Below are positions 30,540 through 34,820 of a stretch of DNA of 34,820 nt, piece after piece. Below the pieces are notes generated by a model, which was not told the origin of the DNA, ran no database searches, and was given only the letters and a program-made list of their open reading frames with translations. Position numbers and translations under genes: made by a program. Positions within the stretch are counted from its first letter, which is position 1; the number at the start of each line of letters is the position of its first letter. Source of the DNA: Chara braunii (lineage: Eukaryota > Streptophyta > Charophyceae > Charales > Characeae); NCBI GenBank assembly GCA_003427395.1, contig BFEA01000117.1:889087-923906 (forward strand). Direction: 5' to 3'.

Positions 30540-30734
30540 CTACGACCAGACTAGAGAAGTGAGGTTTTTCCGTATAGAGTCCCAACACCTCCATATGAGC
30601 ACATACACCTGGCATTGCATGAAAATATGTTCTATTGTCTCACATCTCTTCGTACTAGGAAAAACTCGGATACAGGCTTTACACCATGAGAGTGCTAACC
30701 CTTGTTGTCTGAGAGATGTGTGATGGTGATCCAA
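30540..30734 (-). pseudogene. LINE B ORF2 zinc-finger-like segment
   Basis: The frame contains LSWCKACIRVFPSTKRCETI and then EHIFMQCQVYVLIWRCWD. The pattern CxxC...ETIEHIFxxC...IW matches the reverse-transcriptase-associated zinc-binding region (zf-RVT type) of plant LINE proteins. Spacing and the trailing W residues agree. Further down, LSNF..SNLFDLGRKA on the minus strand leads with one stop into MWTLWYKQC at 30,441. Confidence 0.8.
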
Positions 30735-31125
30735 TCATTTGTAGGAAGGCTACGGCGTAGGATTTGCCACTCCAAAGAGAAAAACTTTGCCGGCCTTTGC
30801 CTAATATTTCTGAATAAATATGTCTGATAATGTTAACATCTATATTGAGGTGCCTGGCCCATCTTTCTTGGATTACCGCCAACATATCCACTTTGGGTTT
30901 AATAAATATGTAGATTGTTGTAACTAGAAGGGATTGCAAGGTGTGTGGTTTCCTTTTCCTGCTGCTCTGCAATACCCATTCCTCAGGGTCAAAGAAAAAT
31001 TTTAGTATAAATATTTCTACGTGGAAAGCTTTCCATTCCTGGGATGCAGAAATGAAAATAACTTTAATTCGATAAATGTGTGAGTATGAAAATATAATCA
31101 CTACACAAGTTGGGCACATTGTCAA
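30679..31125 (-). pseudogene. LINE B ORF2 region before the zinc finger
   Basis: A 148-codon frame; DPEEWVL, KPKVDMLAVIQERWARHLNI and LWSGKSYAV correspond in order to LINE A 26,814-27,191. The first ~25 residues are dubious and may be out of frame. It overlaps the next frame at the zinc finger with a shift. Confidence 0.7.
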
Positions 31126-31576
31126 AACTTATAATTTTTGATCTTGTAGATACTTACCATTGACCCTTGCGGATGCAGGTGGATAATTTGACCCACCCGC
31201 AATTGATGTTGCTGCTCATCGTAACCCACCACCAGTCTGCTTCTCTAAACTTAGGTTTTTCCCTTAGTATTTTGGATCATGCTCGCGGAATCGAAACGAT
31301 GATTTGTTCTAGGTTGGACGGTAGTTGGTGGATATATTAAAGGGTTGGTTTCAGTTCCAACTCTTCTTTCCATTTCTTGGTTAGTAGGCTCCACAAGTCT
31401 TTTATTATGATAATTTCCCTTTTAATGAGTTGTTGTAGATACAACTATTTTGATCTGTAATCCATCGATTGCTAAATAGAGATTGGCGTAAGATCTCCTC
31501 ATATCTTGAGGGAAAAGGTTTGTTGGGTAATAAGAGTTTGCACTAGGTTTTCCTGACTGACTCTCTGACCTCTTTC

Positions 31577-32180
31577 TCACTGGATGTTATCTTTGCTCTG
31601 GGTATGGTCCAGAACCTGTCTTCCAACCATGTTGGTGGGTGAGTTCCTTCTGAGGTTGAGGGGGCTAATCTGCTGATATGTTATAAAGCCAAGAGAAGTC
31701 ATTGCATATTCGAGGAGAGTATCATTTTTTGGATCCACTGTAATGATAATGCCTGCGACTGAAGAGTTGGGTCTAGCAATCCTAGTCCACCTCTGGTCTT
31801 TGTTGGAATTAGGGAGAGCCATGCCACTATGGGAATCACTTTTTCTAGTTCATGGTTTCCCCTCCGAAGACACGCATCGACTTGTCTTTGAAGGTTTTTC
31901 ATATTCATTTTGGTAATGGACGAGAGAGTTGATTTGTACCAAATGGACGCCAATACCACATTGTTTATAACAAGGGTTCTTCCAAACAAGTAAGTGTGTT
32001 TATTTTTTCATTGGGACATTTTTTCAATAGTCGGTTTAGAGATCCATTCATCATTGATCGTGGGTTTTCCCAGCACGGTTAGTTTAACTCCCAAAACTCT
32101 GACCGGAGCTTCAACTGGGACCCAATGGAGTCTGGGTTGCTCTGGGGGTCTCGTTCCCCTCGAGTGAATCCACCACCCTT
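31577..32180 (-). pseudogene. LINE B reverse transcriptase, thumb region
   Basis: The frame 31,699-31,989 reads FGRTLVINNVVLASIWYKST, then RRGNHELEKVIPIVAWLSLI and GGLGLLDPTLQSQAL. These are the standard blocks after the catalytic core of LINE reverse transcriptases. LINE A keeps GRTLVINN and WRGDHEKHNVLSTVAW. The catalytic FADD and everything before it are absent. The minus frame 31,577-31,822 continues the homology after a shift. From about 31,130 to 31,577 only decayed LINE-like sequence with several stops is seen. Confidence 0.82.
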
Positions 32181-32600
32181 GTGTTTTTTTCTTTGGCTTC
32201 TGTTTTTTTCTTACCCTTTCTATATATCTATTTTCTTCTTCTTCTCAGGTTTCATCTTGGAAGTAGGTGAGATATTGAGAGTCTCTTATCCTCCTCCTCC
32301 CTTTCTTTTTCTTCCTCTTTTCCTGTTCACCGCCTTCTTTTTCCTCATATTATTCCTGTTCCTTATAAACGTTTTCATGCTTGGAGAACAACATTTGGAG
32401 AAGGGAAAGCATCAAGAGTTTTTACGTCTTTTTCTTCTTTTTTTCTTTGCTTTCTATTCCGTTTTCTTCTTTTGGAGTATGCTACTCGGAAGCTTAGATT
32501 AGCCAAAGAAGCTAGCCTTTTTTTCTTCGTAATCCACTCTTACTTCCCTCTTCTTCCTCCTCGGTGTGAAAGAGAGTAATAGAAGGAGCCACCGTTGTGG

Positions 32601-32608
<8 letters not shown>
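32181..32608. other. Pyrimidine-rich low-complexity sequence
   Basis: T/C-rich with TTCTTCTT and CCTCCTCC runs. The 125-codon plus frame 32,125-32,502 is dominated by F and L (FFLILFLFLI-type) and is compositional. Purine-rich from 32,565. Confidence 0.55.

Positions 32609-32654
<46 letters not shown>
32609..32654 (+). repeat. Poly(G) run of 46
   Basis: 46 consecutive G residues, flanked by AGAAAAGAG and AGAGAGGGGGG. Poly-Gly and poly-Pro frames on the two strands (for example 32,566-32,892) are by-products. Length in the real genome is uncertain. Confidence 0.85.
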
Positions 32655-32655
<1 letters not shown>

Positions 32656-33325
32656 GAGAGGGGGGATGTCTCACTTGGAGAAAGAGATTGTTTTGTTGCG
32701 AGGGAGTGGGCAACTTGTGGAGCAAGGGAAGGAAGCTACCCTTGGGATCTTTTCACCAACTCCTTCCTCTTCGTTATCTTTATTGTCCTCGCTCCCATAG
32801 TCATCAGCATTTGCATCATCCCCGTATTCTCCCTCATCATCTTCTTCTCTTCATCCTTTTCCTTCTCTCATTCTCACCTCTCATTTGAGTAAGCTAAGGG
32901 CAGAAGATGGTTACTTGTGTGAGCAGGGAGAGGAAGACTCCAACCTGGGAGGAAGGTTGCCTTAGGATTCAAGAAGATCGTGCTTGGAAGGAAGACGTGT
33001 GGACATAAGGACAAAGGAAACGGGATCCTTTCATAGCCTAGAAGGAAGGAAGAAATTTGAACCTTCATAACTTCCTTAGAGGACGGGTGGAGACTTGGGC
33101 ACTACATGACCTGGAATAGTGAATCAATTATGCTAAGATACTTGGATATGTACGTCTACTTCCATTTAGTTCGAGGTATTTTAACCGTCCTATGCTTGTA
33201 TGGACTTGAGTGCTTGAATGGCTGTGTGCTTGGAGGATGCTTGTGGGTAGTGTCAAGTTAAAAAGTTAATGACACTAACCCCCTCTCCATTCTTTGTGGG
33301 TAGGTTTTTGTATGTATGTACCTGT
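32655..33325. other. Unassigned sequence
   Basis: CT-rich to about 32,880, then mixed sequence with GGAAGGAAG words. AGTGTCA/TGACACT (about 33,249-33,276) form a 7-bp inverted repeat. No gene recognised. Confidence 0.4.
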
Positions 33326-33661
33326 GAGTTAAATCACCAGTACTTGGCCCAGCTATCGGCCGCGGGAAAAAACAGAGTAGAAACGTTTCTGGTTGGATGA
33401 ATTTGGGCGCTCCTGTAGTGGCCCGTACGTTTCCTAAAATCGTGGAGCGTTAACGGGCACGACTTTAGGAAGTACTGGTGGTTTAAGCCACCAGCACATC
33501 CGAAAAAGCGGATTGAGCCTCTCCTAGAAATAGGAGGCCATGAACTGCCGATTCATTTTATGGACAGTACGTGGCCCCCAAATTTTCAGGAGAGGCTCAA
33601 TCCACGTTTTCGGATGTGGCCTCCTATTTTTTGGGAGACGCTCAATCTTCTTTATCGGATG
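33326..33661. repeat. Fold-back cluster of nested inverted repeats
   Basis: Three inverted pairs interlock. (1) TTAAATCACCAGTACTT (about 33,329-33,345) against AAGTACTGGTGGTTTAA (33,470-33,486). (2) GTACGTTTCCTAAAATCGTG (33,425-33,444) against CACGACTTTAGGAAGTAC (33,458-33,475). (3) a 30-bp pair, 33,495-33,524 against 33,589-33,618, matching at 28 of 30 positions around a 64-base loop. The third arm recurs again in direct orientation at about 33,630-33,657 (GGGAGACGCTCAATC..TATCGGATG). No coding sequence. It resembles a fold-back transposon remnant or a rearranged MITE. Confidence 0.7.
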
Positions 33662-33818
33662 CAAGACGATGATAGCAGAGGAGTCTGTGACTTGAGTTTC
33701 TTGAGCATCACTCTCTACTTTGGCGTTGGGTGAGAGAAAAAGGGTTCGCGGAATAAGAATCAAGGAGAAGTTACAATTGGATCTTCAGACGTGATGTTAG
33801 CGAGCCTGCCCTGATTAC
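33662..33818. other. Short unassigned spacer
   Basis: No feature recognised between the fold-back cluster and the LINE-family 3' region. Confidence 0.35.
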
Positions 33819-34565
33819 GTGCTTTGCTCAGAGGCTTCACATGAGGGTGAACTGAGGTGTGAGCCAGACTCTGGACCGTGTGGAAGCCAGTGTGGGTGCG
33901 CTTATGTGGCCACACTTTGGACCCATTGGATTGGACAGTTGCTCAAATATGTTCAGGAATGGGCAACCTTGTTTTATCAATCTCTTGAGTGGATCTTGCG
34001 CTTCATGTTTCGTTGGCTTCTCTCTTTCAATTGCATTCGGTTCTTGCTCACAACTCGGTGATGGAATGTCTATACTTTCAATTACTCACAAGTCAGTTAT
34101 GCGTAAGGGAACTCTGAGCCCAGGTCTCAGCAGGAGATGTTTGTGTAGCACTTTGCATGAGGATAGCATGAGGACAGCACAGAGGATGGGAGAGTTTTTG
34201 GCCGGGCAGGGAGACGGAAGGAGGCCACACTGGCGCCCCCCAGTGGTTCCTTCTGGTATCCAGGCTAGGCCAAGGGTTGGAAAGGTGGACAGGGGCTGCT
34301 AGCTTTCGGAGTATGATCTGGCATTCTACATGATGGACGCTGGACCCGGTTTCCAGCACGGTTGGTTTCTCAGTCCAAGGCATGGGATGCTGGACCCCGT
34401 TTCCAGCATGTTTGATTTTCTCTGTTTATTTCATTCTCATGTTTTCCTCAACTTTGATCTACGTCTTTCAAAAGGGATGCTCAGCCCGGTTCCCGGCGCG
34501 TGCTGCTCCCCCACGACACGAATAGAGTGGAGCTTGTGTCCAAAAAAAAAAAAAAAAAAAAAAAA
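33819..34565 (+). mobile_element. LINE-family 3' region with poly(A) (plus strand)
   Basis: The stretch ends TGGAGCTTGTGTCC plus 27 A residues (34,539-34,565). Just upstream, GGGATGCTCAGCCCGGTTCC ... GTGCTGCTCCCCCACGACAC ... AATAGAGTGGAGC aligns with the LINE A 3' UTR on the minus strand (GGGACGCTGGACCCGTTTTC ... TAATGCTCCCCACCAATAGA). The GCTGGACCC(G)GTTTCCAGC stem-loop is present twice more (34,334-34,360 and 34,384-34,410). So this is a 3' end of a related retroelement on the opposite strand. How far it extends upstream is unclear; the 147-codon frame 33,859-34,302 has no recognisable domain. Confidence 0.6.
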
Positions 34566-34820
34566 CTTGTGGATCTCATTCCTTATGCTTGCAGCCTTGC
34601 TCATACTTACGCTGAATGTGGTTGACAACTTTTTTTATTTTTTATTTTTTTTTAATGCGATACCCTTCGGTCAATCATTTGCAATCTGCAGGCATAGGTG
34701 AATATACGGCATGGTGGTAGAGTATAGACCGGAGTCGGATCCACACAGCTGGTCCTGGATCTTGGTAGTTCAATCACAACCACTGGGATCAAGGACTACA
34801 GTTCTGTTTTGTTTTGTTTT
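34566..34820. other. Unassigned, weak tRNA-like words at the edge
   Basis: GGCATGGTGGTAGAGTATAG (34,708 onward) and GGTAGTTCAATCACAACC (34,763 onward) vaguely recall pol III A and B boxes, and the window ends in TGTTTTGTTTTGTTTT. It could be the start of a SINE but is too weak and cut off to call. Confidence 0.2.

Larger units (their letters stand above)
30346..32180 (-). mobile_element. LINE B: second L1-like copy, truncated at both ends
   Basis: Minus strand, same orientation as LINE A and directly upstream of it. From about 32,180 it matches LINE A from the region just after FADD (GVKLTV / GRTLVINN blocks), then the thumb, middle region, a cysteine/histidine finger and MWTLWYKQC, where it stops. 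Homology to LINE A ends abruptly at about 32,178 in a T/C-rich tract (5' truncation). At the other end it lacks the 3' UTR and tail. That is unusual for a LINE and suggests LINE A inserted into it. Many stops and frameshifts. Confidence 0.78.

Noticed and set aside
32540-32892. Poly-Gly and poly-Pro proteins
   Set aside because: Produced by the G homopolymer.
34708-34785. tRNA-derived SINE at the right edge
   Set aside because: A and B box matches are poor and too far apart, and the window ends before a tail can be judged.

Overview
The window is nuclear DNA from a eukaryote. It has almost no long open frames, many simple and tandem repeats, and decayed retrotransposons and DNA transposons. 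The LINE reverse transcriptase is of the plant L1-like type (NYRPITLL, FxDFEKAYD and FADD blocks plus a CxxC...HxxxxC segment near the C-terminus). This, with a tRNA-derived SINE, suggests a green plant lineage. A charophyte alga or early land plant would fit, but the species cannot be fixed from the sequence. I find no host gene I can name. Most short open frames lie in low-complexity or repeat sequence and look like chance.

Layout. 1-1,890: a (CT)n run, then a 21-bp tandem repeat that decays rightward into a degenerate minisatellite. 2,000-4,900: G-, C-, purine- and pyrimidine-rich DNA with a tRNA-Lys-type primer-binding-site look-alike (3,560), then a TATA/CCAAT core-promoter candidate (4,480-4,502) and noncoding candidate exons. 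5,459-5,860: an old ~195-bp duplication. 9,004-9,296: a MITE-like inverted-repeat element. 10,298-11,095: ten copies of an unusual, irregularly spaced 22-bp motif. 12,001-12,146: three related hairpins in a row. 13,144-14,371: a degenerate higher-order repeat of about 610 bp. 15,776-17,432: candidate inverted terminal repeats enclosing two tandem ~512-bp copies. 18,226-20,760: GGCAAC-type degenerate repeats with a SINE whose tRNA-like head is duplicated at a 98-bp offset. 20,761-25,354: AT-rich DNA. It contains an artefact: a back-to-back pair of Tn5 mosaic ends (Nextera mate-pair junction) at 22,543-22,580 inside a 112-bp repeat.

25,355-32,180 is a stack of minus-strand LINE copies. LINE A (about 25,636-30,345) keeps most of ORF2, broken by frameshifts. 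It carries a 563-bp hAT-like element (29,264-29,826) with a perfect 8-bp target duplication. LINE B (about 30,346-32,180) is a 5'-truncated relative directly upstream in the same orientation. A third 3' end sits at 25,355-25,445. 32,181-34,820 holds pyrimidine-rich DNA, a 46-base G run, a fold-back cluster (33,326-33,661) and a plus-strand LINE-family 3' end with a poly(A) tail (34,539-34,565).

Nothing here looks like a working multi-gene system. The strongest observations are the sequencing-adapter junction, the dated nested transposon insertion, the shared stem-loop at LINE 3' ends, and the phased motif and hairpin arrays at 10.3-12.2 kb.
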